Shown here piece by piece: positions 15,661 through 24,097 of a DNA stretch of 64,000 nt. Position 1 is the stretch's first letter; each line of letters begins with the position of its first letter. The notes under the pieces were generated by a model. That model ran no database searches, was not told the origin of the DNA, and saw only the letters and a program-made list of their open reading frames with translations. The stretch comes from Candidatus Pseudomonas phytovorans (GTDB lineage: Bacteria; Pseudomonadota; Gammaproteobacteria; Pseudomonadales; Pseudomonadaceae), in contig CP119325.1 in NCBI GenBank assembly GCA_029202525.1, positions 4,066,001-4,130,000 on the forward strand, in the 5' to 3' direction. The position numbers were made by a program, and so were the translations under genes.

Positions 15661-16341
15661 ATGCGTATTTTCGCCTTGGCGTTTTTGCTGTGCCTGGCCA
15701 GCGTGAGCGAAGCTGCACAGATGCCGCTGTCCGTCCTGCCGGGCGGCGCCGTGGTGTTCAAACCTCTCCAGAGCGTGCGCGAACGCAAGTTCGCCGACCT
15801 GGTGCAACAGAAAACCGACTTCAGCTGCGGCGCCGCCGCGCTGGCCACCATCCTGCGCCAGGCCTACTGGCTGGATGTGGACGAACATCAAATCATCGAA
15901 GGCATGCTGGCCCACGCCGATCAGGACCTGGTGCGTACGCAAGGCTTCTCGATGCTCGACATGAAACGCTACGTCGAAAGCTTGGGCATGCGTGCCCGTG
16001 GTTATCGCGTAGCGCCCGATACGCTGCACAACGTGCGCATTCCGGTCGTGGTGCTGATGGATGTGCGTGGCTACAAGCACTTCGTGGTCATGCAGAAGGT
16101 CGACAAAGGCTGGGTATACGTAGGTGACCCGGTACTGGGCCATAAACGCTACAAAGTCGAAGACTTCCTCAAGGGCTGGAACGGCATCATCTTCGCCGTG
16201 ATCGGCCAGGGTTACGACAAGAACAATATCCTGCTCGACCCACCCCTGCCGCTGACCGCCAAGGGCCGGGTGGACAACTTCACCCCCGTGAAGGACAACG
16301 AGCTGCTGGACTTCGGCTTCATCAAAAGCGACTTCTTCTAA
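15661..16341 (+). CDS. fapD: FapD, C39-type cysteine protease of amyloid export
   Basis: A 226-residue exported protein (signal peptide to about residue 19). It has a papain-like C39 peptidase fold: catalytic C56 in KTDFSCGAAALATIL, H140 in GYKHFVVM and D156 in GDPVLG. C39 domains usually process bacteriocin leaders; in Fap systems FapD is required for assembly or export of FapC. It sits behind the fapC terminator, so it depends on read-through. Confidence 0.9.
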   Translation: MRIFALAFLLCLASVSEAAQMPLSVLPGGAVVFKPLQSVRERKFADLVQQKTDFSCGAAALATILRQAYWLDVDEHQIIEGMLAHADQDLVRTQGFSMLDMKRYVESLGMRARGYRVAPDTLHNVRIPVVVLMDVRGYKHFVVMQKVDKGWVYVGDPVLGHKRYKVEDFLKGWNGIIFAVIGQGYDKNNILLDPPLPLTAKGRVDNFTPVKDNELLDFGFIKSDFF

Positions 16342-16386
16342 CGATTGTTCTAATGACAAGGAGCATGATGCTCCAGGGAGCATTTA

Positions 16387-17139
16387 ATGAAGACTTCATT
16401 GTGGCTGGCCATGGCCTGCCTGGCTGCCAGCCTGCCAAGCCACGCCGAGGCGTTGAAACCCATTGAACTGAAGGACCAGGAATTGGCAAACCTGCGTGGC
16501 CGCTATGTGATGCCCGGACGCATCGTGAGCTTCGGCATCGTCATGAGCAGCACCTGGCAAAACGCCAAGGGGGACGTGATCGGCGCCACGTCCACGCTGC
16601 AGGTTCAGCAATCGACCATCAAGCCCCAGTTCTATGTCTCGATGATTGATGAAAAAGGCGCAGGCGCGGCGTCGAGCAGTGCACCCTCTGCCGGAACTGG
16701 CGTGGTCACGGGCGGTAATGGCCTTTCCACTACCGAGGGTGTGACTCAGGTGGTACGTGCGGCCGGTGATAACAACACGGCCTACAACAACGTCGACATC
16801 AATGTCACCAAGGCCAACCAGGCCCCCGCCGTGCAACAGCAAGGCCAGGCGCTGGCCGCCGGCCAGACCCTGGTTGGGGAAAACGGCGCCGGCTCGCTCA
16901 GTGTGTCTTCGAGCGGCGTAGGTGTGCAGCTCAACATCAATGCCAGCAACAACCAGGGCAGCAGCGTGCAGCGCCTGGCCCAGGGGGGCCTGATGCAGAA
17001 CTCGACGCTGCTTGGCAACGGCAACCTGGTCAGCAACGTGACCTCCCTGAATGTCGTCATGCGTGAGAACGTGCCGACAGCCGCTTCGCTCAACGGCAGC
17101 CTTGACCAGCTCAAAGGTCTTCGCACCTCCGGATACTGA
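16387..17139 (+). CDS. fapE: FapE, minor extracellular Fap component
   Basis: A 250-residue exported protein with signal peptide MKTSLWLAMACLAASLPSHA. The N-terminal part holds the conserved ELKDQELANLRGRYVMPGRIVSFGIVM, and the C-terminal half is rich in Asn, Gln, Ser and Val. The first motif resembles the short LRGR-type segment seen in several exported proteins with fap-like loci. FapE is found as a minor component of purified Fap fibrils. The start has AGGGAGC upstream. The gap to fapF is 46 bp. Confidence 0.88.
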   Translation: MKTSLWLAMACLAASLPSHAEALKPIELKDQELANLRGRYVMPGRIVSFGIVMSSTWQNAKGDVIGATSTLQVQQSTIKPQFYVSMIDEKGAGAASSSAPSAGTGVVTGGNGLSTTEGVTQVVRAAGDNNTAYNNVDINVTKANQAPAVQQQGQALAAGQTLVGENGAGSLSVSSSGVGVQLNINASNNQGSSVQRLAQGGLMQNSTLLGNGNLVSNVTSLNVVMRENVPTAASLNGSLDQLKGLRTSGY

Positions 17140-17185
17140 TCTACGCTCAGTCTCATCAAAAGTAGTTGGAAGGGACGGCAACTCC

Positions 17186-18466
17186 ATGTACCGATCGTTA
17201 ACGCTCAGAGCTTTTGTGTGTTTGACTACCTTGGCCCCCGCCACCGCACTCTACGCAGCCGCCGACCCGCAGGTCGAAGCGCTGAAACAGGAACTGATCG
17301 AACTTAAACGCCGTTACGAGGCCCAGCAACAGGCACTGATGGTACTTGAGCAGCGCGTGCGCCAGGTCGAAGAGGCCCCGGCGGCAGCGCCGCCCAAACG
17401 CCTGGTCAGGTCCCCGGCCGAAGGGGTAAAAGGCGCGCAGACCGTCGCGTCTGGCACCCCAGGCACCACAGGCAGCTCGTACGGCCAGGCGCTGACGGCC
17501 GATTCCCAGCCGGCGCAAAGCGTTTCCAACCTGTATGACGAAGCCAGCGGATTCTTTGGCGGCGGCAAGTTCAGCTTCGAAACGGGTGTCACCTACACCC
17601 ATTACGATACCCGTGCGCTAACCCTCAATGGCTTCCTGGCGCTGGACTCGATCTTCCTCGGCAGTATCAACCTTGACCGCATCAAGGCCGACAACTGGAC
17701 GCTGGACATGACCGCGCGCTACAACCTGGCGCAGCGCTGGCAGTTCGACATCAACGTGCCCGTGGTGTACCGCGAGTCGACCTACTCCTCCGGCGGTGCG
17801 GGAGGCGCCGGGGCCACTACTTCCGATGCAACCGTCACCCGCGACCCGGAAATCGGCGATATCAACGTTGGCGTGGCCTACAAGTTCCTCGACGAGGACG
17901 AGACCTGGCCTGACGCGGTTGCCACCCTGCGGGTCAAGGCGCCGACCGGCAAGGACCCGTATGGCATCAAACTGCGTGAGGTCGATGGCAACAACAACCT
18001 GGCAGTACCGGACAGCCTGCCGACCGGCAACGGTGTGTGGTCGATCACACCGGGCATCTCGCTGGTCAAGACCTTCGACCCGGCTGTGCTGTTCGGCAGC
18101 CTGTCCTACACCTACAACATGCAGGACTCGTTCAGCGATATCAGCCCGCAGGTCAACAGCAAGGTGCCGGGTGACGTGAAACTTGGCGACTCCTGGCAAA
18201 TTGGCGGCGGTATCGCCTTTGCCCTGAACGAGAAGATGAGCATGTCGTTCTCGGTGTCTGACCAGTTCGCCCGCAAAAGCAAGATCAAGCCCGATGGCGG
18301 CGACTGGCAATCCATCTCCAACAGCGATTACAACGCGGCCAACTTCAACGTCGGCCTGACCTTCGCTGCCACCAACAACCTGACCATCGTGCCCAACCTG
18401 TCCATTGGTCTGACCGACGATGCACCCGACTTTTCCTTCAGCCTGAAATTCCCCTACTACTTCTGA
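17186..18466 (+). CDS. fapF: FapF, outer-membrane amyloid secretion channel
   Basis: A 426-residue outer-membrane protein. Signal peptide to about residue 25 (ATALYAA). A coiled coil at about residues 28-60 (ALKQELIELKRRYEAQQQALMVLEQRVRQVEE) is followed by a Pro/Ala-rich linker and a plug-like helix segment, then a beta-barrel from about residue 125 to the C-terminal Phe (FSLKFPYYF). FapF forms a trimer of barrels gated by the helical plug and exports FapB, C and E. The open frame begins 45 codons earlier inside fapE; ATG at 17186 is chosen because the signal peptide starts there. Confidence 0.93.
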   Translation: MYRSLTLRAFVCLTTLAPATALYAAADPQVEALKQELIELKRRYEAQQQALMVLEQRVRQVEEAPAAAPPKRLVRSPAEGVKGAQTVASGTPGTTGSSYGQALTADSQPAQSVSNLYDEASGFFGGGKFSFETGVTYTHYDTRALTLNGFLALDSIFLGSINLDRIKADNWTLDMTARYNLAQRWQFDINVPVVYRESTYSSGGAGGAGATTSDATVTRDPEIGDINVGVAYKFLDEDETWPDAVATLRVKAPTGKDPYGIKLREVDGNNNLAVPDSLPTGNGVWSITPGISLVKTFDPAVLFGSLSYTYNMQDSFSDISPQVNSKVPGDVKLGDSWQIGGGIAFALNEKMSMSFSVSDQFARKSKIKPDGGDWQSISNSDYNAANFNVGLTFAATNNLTIVPNLSIGLTDDAPDFSFSLKFPYYF

Positions 18467-18478
18467 GACTTGCCCTCG

Positions 18479-18508
18479 GCCGGGCCCGCGCAAGCGGGGC
18501 CGGCTTTT
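18479..18508 (+). terminator. intrinsic terminator of the fap operon
   Basis: An 11-bp stem (GCCGGGCCCGC / GCGGGGCCGGC, one mismatch) with GCAA tetraloop is followed by TTTT, 12 bp after the fapF stop. Confidence 0.85.
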
Positions 18509-18602
18509 GGTTACCAGCCTTGTAGCAAACCGCTTTCCCTTCCCCGGCCTGTTATCATCCAGCACAGATGCATGACGATTTAATGGCAAAAGGGAAGTTT
18601 TT

Positions 18603-20804
18603 GTGAAGAACCTGTCAGACCACCCACGTACCCGGCTTGCCGCGTTGGCAACCCTGGTGCTGGTGATCCCACTGGGTACGCGCGCCATGCTGGGCTGGTC
18701 CAACCCGCTCGGTTACCTGTCCGACCTCGCCCTCGGCAGCCTGCTGATAATGCTGCTGCACCGTCGGCCATGGTGGCTGGCCCTGCCCGTACTGCTGGCC
18801 TGGGCAGCCCTGTGGGTGGCTTCGGCCGAACTGGTAAGCGCGGTGGGCCGGTTGCCCACCAGCGCCGACCTGACGTACCTGGTCGACCCGCAATTCATGG
18901 AGAATTCGACCGGTGGCGGCCTGGCCCACGCCTGGCTGCCCTTGACCCTGGGTGCCGGCCTGCTGGCCTGGCTGGCCACCGTCTGGCGCAGCCGTGCGCG
19001 GCGCAGCATGCCGCTGCCGCGCAAGGCCTGGGCCATTCCGGTGCTGCTGTTTGGTGCCCATTGGGGTAGCCAGCAGCTGGCACCTACCGACGCCGACCAG
19101 TGGCGGCAATACAACCTCACCCACCAACTGATGTCGGCCGGGGTCGGTACCCTGGAGCGCACAGTCGAAGGCTGGATGGGCCATACGCAAACCTTCACGC
19201 CGCTGGCCAGCAGTGGCCTGACCCAATCCGACCTGCACGGGCAGCGGCTGCTGGCCGGGCCAGGCAGCGCACGAAACCTGCTGGTCATCACTGTGGAAGG
19301 TATCCCCGGGGCCTACCTGCGGCCCAACCGCCAAGCCCTGCACAGCCGCTTCGATGAAGACCTGATGCCCAAGGTCAGCCAATGGGCCGAGCGCGGCATG
19401 AACACCCCGGACTATGTGCTGCATACCCACCAGACCATCCGCGGCCTGTACGCGATGCTGTGTGGTGATTACGACAAGCTGGCCAATGGCACGCCAAAGG
19501 GCGTAGAGCTGCTGACCCAGAACGAACGCAACCAGGCCTGCCTGCCAGCGCAACTGCGCCAGGCTGGTTTTACCACCCACTACCTGCAAGGTGCCGGCCT
19601 GCGTTTCATGGCCAAGGACCGCATCATGCCGCATATCGGTTTTGACTCGGTGCATGGCCTGGAGTGGTTCCGCAACAAGAACTATCTGGACTTCCCCTGG
19701 GGCAAGGATGACCGGGCCTTCTTCGAAGGTGCGCTGGATTACGTTGGCCAGTTGCAGAAACAGGACAAGCCTTGGATGCTGACCCTGCTGACCGTGGGTA
19801 CCCATCAGCCGTACTCCGCGCCCGCCGAGTACCTTGAGCGCTATGACACGCCGAAACAGGCAGCGGTCGCCTACCTGGACGACGCGCTCGGGGCCTTCCT
19901 CGACAACCTCGAACGCCAGGGCGTGCTGAAGGACACCCTGGTGGTAGTGACCTCTGACGAGTCCCATGGTATCGACGGCGTGCGCCTGGCTTCGTCCTGG
20001 GGCTTTAACCTCACCCTGGCACCGGAGCAGGCGCAGTTGCCGTCTATCAAACGCGGCACCTACGGCCATATCGACCTGGCCACCTCCGTGCTCGACTACT
20101 TTGCGCTGCCTATTCCCATGGCGCTTGGCGGTCGCTCGCTGTACCGCGACTACGACACGGGCCGCGAGATGATTTCCTACACCAACGGCATGCTGCGCTA
20201 CCACGATGGCCAGGGCGTCTTCACCGAGTGTGACTTCCAGCAACGTTGCCGCCGTTACGCCAGCGAGGGCTTCATTGCCGACCAGGCCCGCTACCTGGGC
20301 CCGGGTGACAGCCTGCTCGGCCAGCAGATCGGCGCGCTGGCGGGCGTGCTCGACCAGTCACTGCTGCAAACCCCGCTCAATCTGCGTTACCAGTTTGGCG
20401 GCCCTTCGCCGATCAAATTGCGCAAGCGCATTCACGATGACTGGGCCGACAACCTGATCGGTGCCCAGTACCTGGAAATGCCGGAAGGCTCGCATACCCG
20501 AGTGCGAGTGAAGGTACGCTCGCTGGACCCCAAACGTGTAGCCTTCATCCAGCTCAAGGCCAAACAACTGGAACAGGACGTACCGCTGGGCTTGCCGGCT
20601 GAAGTCAAAGTCACCGCCGACGAACCCCTGGAAATGGAGTTCAGCTTCGACAACCCGACCGAACGCAAAGCGTTTTCCTTCCACTTGCTAGGTTACGGCG
20701 GCGGCAAGGTGGAAGTCAGCGACTTCAGCGTGATCACCGCACTGCCCGGCGAGGATGACGCGGCGGATGAACTGACCGAAGGGCATATCGCCCATTCCGG
20801 CTGA
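18603..20804 (+). CDS. LtaS-like sulfatase-fold membrane protein
   Basis: A 733-residue inner-membrane protein. There are four to five hydrophobic helices in the first 155 residues, then a periplasmic alkaline-phosphatase/sulfatase domain (about residues 225-530). The metal site is indicated by LVITVEGIPGAYL, the candidate nucleophile Thr in HTHQTIRGLYAMLCGDY, and VVTSDESHGIDG. A further beta-rich region of about 130 residues closes the protein. LtaS/OpgB-like enzymes transfer phosphoglycerol or phosphoethanolamine onto envelope glycans, so a similar envelope-modifying role is likely, though the substrate is unknown. It follows the fap terminator and has its own leader. Confidence 0.87.
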   Translation: MKNLSDHPRTRLAALATLVLVIPLGTRAMLGWSNPLGYLSDLALGSLLIMLLHRRPWWLALPVLLAWAALWVASAELVSAVGRLPTSADLTYLVDPQFMENSTGGGLAHAWLPLTLGAGLLAWLATVWRSRARRSMPLPRKAWAIPVLLFGAHWGSQQLAPTDADQWRQYNLTHQLMSAGVGTLERTVEGWMGHTQTFTPLASSGLTQSDLHGQRLLAGPGSARNLLVITVEGIPGAYLRPNRQALHSRFDEDLMPKVSQWAERGMNTPDYVLHTHQTIRGLYAMLCGDYDKLANGTPKGVELLTQNERNQACLPAQLRQAGFTTHYLQGAGLRFMAKDRIMPHIGFDSVHGLEWFRNKNYLDFPWGKDDRAFFEGALDYVGQLQKQDKPWMLTLLTVGTHQPYSAPAEYLERYDTPKQAAVAYLDDALGAFLDNLERQGVLKDTLVVVTSDESHGIDGVRLASSWGFNLTLAPEQAQLPSIKRGTYGHIDLATSVLDYFALPIPMALGGRSLYRDYDTGREMISYTNGMLRYHDGQGVFTECDFQQRCRRYASEGFIADQARYLGPGDSLLGQQIGALAGVLDQSLLQTPLNLRYQFGGPSPIKLRKRIHDDWADNLIGAQYLEMPEGSHTRVRVKVRSLDPKRVAFIQLKAKQLEQDVPLGLPAEVKVTADEPLEMEFSFDNPTERKAFSFHLLGYGGGKVEVSDFSVITALPGEDDAADELTEGHIAHSG

Positions 20805-20899
20805 GCGGCTTACCGCTCATCGCCCGGCCACCGGCGCCTGTCGATTCGACCTGAGCGTGCTCGACTAGTGTGTGAATCCCACAATGTGGAGACAGCACC

Positions 20900-21628
20900 A
20901 TGAGCACAAGCGAAAGCAGGCACCCGGTGGTTTCCCGTAGCCAGTGGCTGGCGGCCCGTCAGCAACTGTGGCTGCACGAAAAAGCCTTTACCCACCACCG
21001 CGACGCGCTGGCAGCAGCCCGTCGCGCCCTGCCCTGGGTCAAGGTCGAGCACGATTATCGGTTCCAGGGGCCGGACGGCCCACTGAGCCTGGCTGACCTG
21101 TTTGCGGGGCGCAGCCAGTTGTTGCTTTACCATTTCATGTTCGTCGAGGGCTGGAGCGAGGGCTGCCCCGGTTGCTCGTTCCTGGCCGACCATTTTGACG
21201 GAGCCAACCTGCACCTGGCTCACCACGATGTGTCACTGGCGGCGGTATCGCGGGCGCCGTATGCCGAGTTCCAGGCGTTCCGTCGGCGCATGGGCTGGCA
21301 GTTCCCCTGGTACTCGTCACACGGCAGCGGTTTCAACGAAAACTTTGGCGTCAGTGTCGGCAGCGAAGGCCAGCGGCAGTACAACTATGAACCGTATGAC
21401 GGCAGCGAGAGTGAGCTGCCTGGTTTGAGCGCGTTCTACCGCGAAGCGGACGGCAGCGTGTATCACACCTACTCAACCTATGCCCGCGGGTTGGACATAC
21501 TGGTCAATACCTACAATTTCCTCGACATTGCGCCACTGGGGCGTAACGAAAGCGGGACCATGGACTGGGTGCGGCACCATGACCGCTATAAAGAGCAGCC
21601 AGATAAACCTGACTGCTGCCACAAATGA
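20900..21628 (+). CDS. DUF899 thioredoxin-fold family protein
   Basis: A 242-residue soluble protein of the DUF899 family, a thioredoxin-like fold with unknown activity. Family marks are the N-terminal VSRSQWLAARQQLWLHEKAFTHHRDAL, a WVKVEHDYRFQGPDG segment, and the C-x2-C motif in GWSEGCPGCSFLADHFDG. The C-terminal part carries LDILVNTYNFLDIAPLGR. The usual GxNDW ending is replaced by GTMDWVRHHDRY, which is normal for the family. No operon partner is seen. It converges on ureG, with a REP hairpin between. Confidence 0.88.
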   Translation: MSTSESRHPVVSRSQWLAARQQLWLHEKAFTHHRDALAAARRALPWVKVEHDYRFQGPDGPLSLADLFAGRSQLLLYHFMFVEGWSEGCPGCSFLADHFDGANLHLAHHDVSLAAVSRAPYAEFQAFRRRMGWQFPWYSSHGSGFNENFGVSVGSEGQRQYNYEPYDGSESELPGLSAFYREADGSVYHTYSTYARGLDILVNTYNFLDIAPLGRNESGTMDWVRHHDRYKEQPDKPDCCHK

Positions 21629-21649
21629 CGGATCCCAGCACGATACCCA

Positions 21650-21675
21650 GTGGGAGCGGGTTTACCCGCTCCCAC
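21650..21675. repeat. single REP hairpin between convergent DUF899 and ureG genes
   Basis: GTGGGAGCGGGT-tt-ACCCGCTCCCAC is a perfect 12-bp palindrome with the REP core. It probably also ends transcription from both sides. Confidence 0.8.
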
Positions 21676-21716
21676 AATAACCGCGCCACGGCCCAGCCAG
21701 CACTCGATCCATCACA

Positions 21717-22340
21717 TCAGCCGCGTATACCCAGCATCCCGCGCTCGACGATAAAGTCGATCACCGCCTGCAACCCTTCACCCTTCTTCAGGTTGCTGAA
21801 GGTCCACGGCCGCTGCGGCCGCATGCGCTGGGTATCGCGCTCCATCACTTCCAATGAAGCTCCTACATAAGGCGCCAGGTCGGTCTTGTTGATCACCAGG
21901 AAGTCCGACTTGGTAATGCCTGGGCCGCCCTTGCGCGGAATCTTCTCGCCTTCGGCCACATCGATCACGTAGATGGTCAGGTCGGCCAGCTCCGGGCTGA
22001 ATGTGGCGCTGAGGTTGTCACCGCCACTTTCGACAAAGATCACCTCCAGGTTGCCAAACTTGCGTGCCAGCGCCTCGACGGCAGCCAGGTTCATCGAGGC
22101 GTCTTCGCGAATCGCCGTATGCGGGCAGCCACCGGTTTCCACGCCCACAATCCGGTCCGGCTCCAGCGCGCCGGCCTCGGTGAGGATGCGCTGGTCTTCC
22201 TTGGTGTAGATGTCATTGGTCACCACGGCGATCTGGTAGTGGTCGCGCATGGCCTTGCACAACGCTTCCAGCAGTGCAGTCTTGCCAGAGCCGACCGGGC
22301 CACCGACACCGATGCGCAGGGGTTGTTGATAGCTTTGCAT
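21717..22340 (-). CDS. ureG: urease accessory GTPase UreG
   Basis: A 207-residue SIMIBI-class GTPase that drives nickel delivery to apo-urease together with UreD, UreF and UreE. The P-loop GGPVGSGKT is near the N-terminus, then the EDQRIL region, the nickel-binding CPH motif in GGCPHTAIREDASMN, VFVESGGDNL-type switch (IFVESGGDNL here), and NKTDLAP for guanine specificity. It is the last gene of the urease operon, 11 bp after ureF. Confidence 0.97.
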   Translation of the reverse strand: MQSYQQPLRIGVGGPVGSGKTALLEALCKAMRDHYQIAVVTNDIYTKEDQRILTEAGALEPDRIVGVETGGCPHTAIREDASMNLAAVEALARKFGNLEVIFVESGGDNLSATFSPELADLTIYVIDVAEGEKIPRKGGPGITKSDFLVINKTDLAPYVGASLEVMERDTQRMRPQRPWTFSNLKKGEGLQAVIDFIVERGMLGIRG

Positions 22341-22351
22341 GAAGGCAGTCC

Positions 22352-23026
22352 TCAGGAACGGAACAAACGGGTGTATTGGGTTTCGTGACGCGATGAGGCA
22401 ATGGCCAGCAACGGCAGGCCGCCACCAAGCTGGTCATCGCCCAGGGACAATGCCAGGTCGAGGGCTTCGGGCAACCCGGTGCCCAGGTCGCGCAGCAAGG
22501 TCTGGGCTGCCTGCTGGCCGAATGGCACCAGCTTGACCCCGGCCATCACCGCCCCCTCCAGCCAGGCAAAGCCGTAGCCAAGGGCCAGCAGGCGCAGCGG
22601 GATTGCCCAATGCACAGCCAGCCAGGCCATCGCGCCCAGTTGAGTCAATTCAAGGCTGGCGCGCCAGGCCGGGGCCTGGCCCAATTGCCAGCCGTCAAGC
22701 AGCCGCGCCAATGCCGCGCCACGTTGCTGCTCTTCCAGGCGCAGCTCGGCGGTTTCGCGGTTGGCCAACAGAAAGCGGCTCCAGTGGCCGAACGCCTCGG
22801 CATCTGCGGCCTGGCAAGCGCGGTACAGGCGTGCCAGCACCGGCCAGTCGAGGCAGGCCAAGGTGTCCTCGACCTGCTCGCGCTGCCAGGCCGCGAAGCC
22901 GTCCGCGCCCTTTACCCAGCCCGCCTCGACAGCCCACTCCAGGCCTTGCGAGTAGGTAAAACCACCCACCGGCAAGCCGGGGCTGGCCAGCTGCAGCAGG
23001 CGCAGCAACGCCAGGTCGCTGTCCAT
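22352..23026 (-). CDS. ureF: urease accessory protein UreF
   Basis: A 224-residue all-helical protein that bridges UreD and UreG in the urease maturation complex. The family marks are LLRLLQLASPGLPVGGFTYSQGLE at the N-terminus and the C-terminal ASSRHETQYTRLFRS, which inserts into UreG/UreD partners. The start at 23026 shares one base with the ureJ stop (TGATG). The longer upstream frame is inside ureJ. Confidence 0.95.
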   Translation of the reverse strand: MDSDLALLRLLQLASPGLPVGGFTYSQGLEWAVEAGWVKGADGFAAWQREQVEDTLACLDWPVLARLYRACQAADAEAFGHWSRFLLANRETAELRLEEQQRGAALARLLDGWQLGQAPAWRASLELTQLGAMAWLAVHWAIPLRLLALGYGFAWLEGAVMAGVKLVPFGQQAAQTLLRDLGTGLPEALDLALSLGDDQLGGGLPLLAIASSRHETQYTRLFRS

Positions 23027-23571
23027 CAACCGGCCAGCACCAGCGCGGCGCCGGCCAGCAAGCCACCGCCAAAGGCCTTCTGCAGGCCACTGTGTCGGCG
23101 CAACAGGCAACCGACCGCAAAACCTGCCGCCAGCAGCAGCCCGCTGACCGTGACAAACCCTGCACTGAACTGCCAGAACGCGCTTGGTGTGGCTTCCACA
23201 CCATGGGCCCAGCCGTGGAACAGGGCAAACACGGGCATGGCCATGGCCAGCAGCAGCTGCCGGCTCGGCAGCAACACGGCCCCGGCCGCCACCAGCACCG
23301 ACAGGGCGATCAAGGTCTCCATGCCCAGCACGTCACCGAACAGGTGGCCACACACCGCCCCGCCAAACATTGCCGCCAAGGTGGCCAGAGGCAGCGTCAG
23401 GTTGCGCCGGGTCAATGCCGCGAGCACACCGGTGCCGAGCAGCATCAACAGGTGGTCCAGGCCGGTCAGTGGGTGCAGCAGGCCGTCATGCAGCGGGTTG
23501 CTGTCATGGCCAGGGTGGGCGAAGGCTGGCAGGGCCAGCATCAGCAGAAACAGGGCAAACGTCTTTTTCAT
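23026..23571 (-). CDS. ureJ: HupE/UreJ family nickel-type membrane protein
   Basis: A 181-residue membrane protein with an N-terminal signal-like segment ending AFA-HPGHD, then about six helices. The HupE/UreJ signature HPLTGLDHLLMLLGTG is present, with a second conserved ALFHGWAHGVE. Members are thought to carry nickel or cobalt for hydrogenase or urease, so this would supply Ni2+ to the operon. ATG at 23571 is preceded by GGAG; a TTG four codons earlier was not used. No other nickel uptake gene is in the operon. Confidence 0.88.
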   Translation of the reverse strand: MKKTFALFLLMLALPAFAHPGHDSNPLHDGLLHPLTGLDHLLMLLGTGVLAALTRRNLTLPLATLAAMFGGAVCGHLFGDVLGMETLIALSVLVAAGAVLLPSRQLLLAMAMPVFALFHGWAHGVEATPSAFWQFSAGFVTVSGLLLAAGFAVGCLLRRHSGLQKAFGGGLLAGAALVLAG

Positions 23572-23589
23572 AGGGTGCTCCAAGGGAGT

Positions 23590-24087
23590 TCAGGAATGGG
23601 CAGGCACGCGCACGAACGGGTGATCGTGGCCGTGGGCATGGCTGTGGCCATGCGGCGCGCTCTGGTAGGCGCCCGCTTCAGGCTCGAACGGTGCCTGTTC
23701 GGCTTCTACCGTCAGGCCCAGACCCCGCAGCATGTCGTCCAGCACATGGTCGTGCTGGAAGCGCAACAGGCCCGGTTCGATTTGCAGGGGCACATGGCGG
23801 TTACCCAGGTGGTAAGCCGCGCGGGCCAGCAGGTGCGGGTCGGCGCAGCGCACCGTCGACACTGTCTCGGGCGCGGCCAGCACGCGGATCAGCTGGTTGC
23901 CTTCGGCATCGGCAAGCAGCTCTCCGCCACGCAACAGGCGGCCGCGCTCCAGCATGAGCCCGGCCTCGCGCCCATCGTCCAGGGTTACCCGCAGGCGGCT
24001 CTTGATGCGGCTGTCCACGTCCAGGGTGACGGTGCCGCTTACAGCCAGCGTGCCGGGGTCGGTGATACGGCGGTTCAGGACAATCAT
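23590..24087 (-). CDS. ureE: urease nickel metallochaperone UreE
   Basis: A 165-residue UreE with an N-terminal peptide-binding-like domain (SGTVTLDVDSRIKSRLRVTLDDGREAG) and a C-terminal metal-binding domain with the conserved AAYHLGNRHVPLQ and HDHVLDDMLRGLG. The tail is His-rich (HGHSHAHGHDH), able to bind extra nickel. The ORF runs 36 codons upstream into ureC, but ATG at 24087 gives the family N-terminus and has GGAGC before it. Confidence 0.95.
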   Translation of the reverse strand: MIVLNRRITDPGTLAVSGTVTLDVDSRIKSRLRVTLDDGREAGLMLERGRLLRGGELLADAEGNQLIRVLAAPETVSTVRCADPHLLARAAYHLGNRHVPLQIEPGLLRFQHDHVLDDMLRGLGLTVEAEQAPFEPEAGAYQSAPHGHSHAHGHDHPFVRVPAHS

Positions 24088-24097
24088 CGGTGCTCCT

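Noticed and set aside
18615..20243. A 542-codon minus-strand ORF opposite the LtaS-like gene
   Set aside because: Shadow of a well-supported sulfatase-domain gene.
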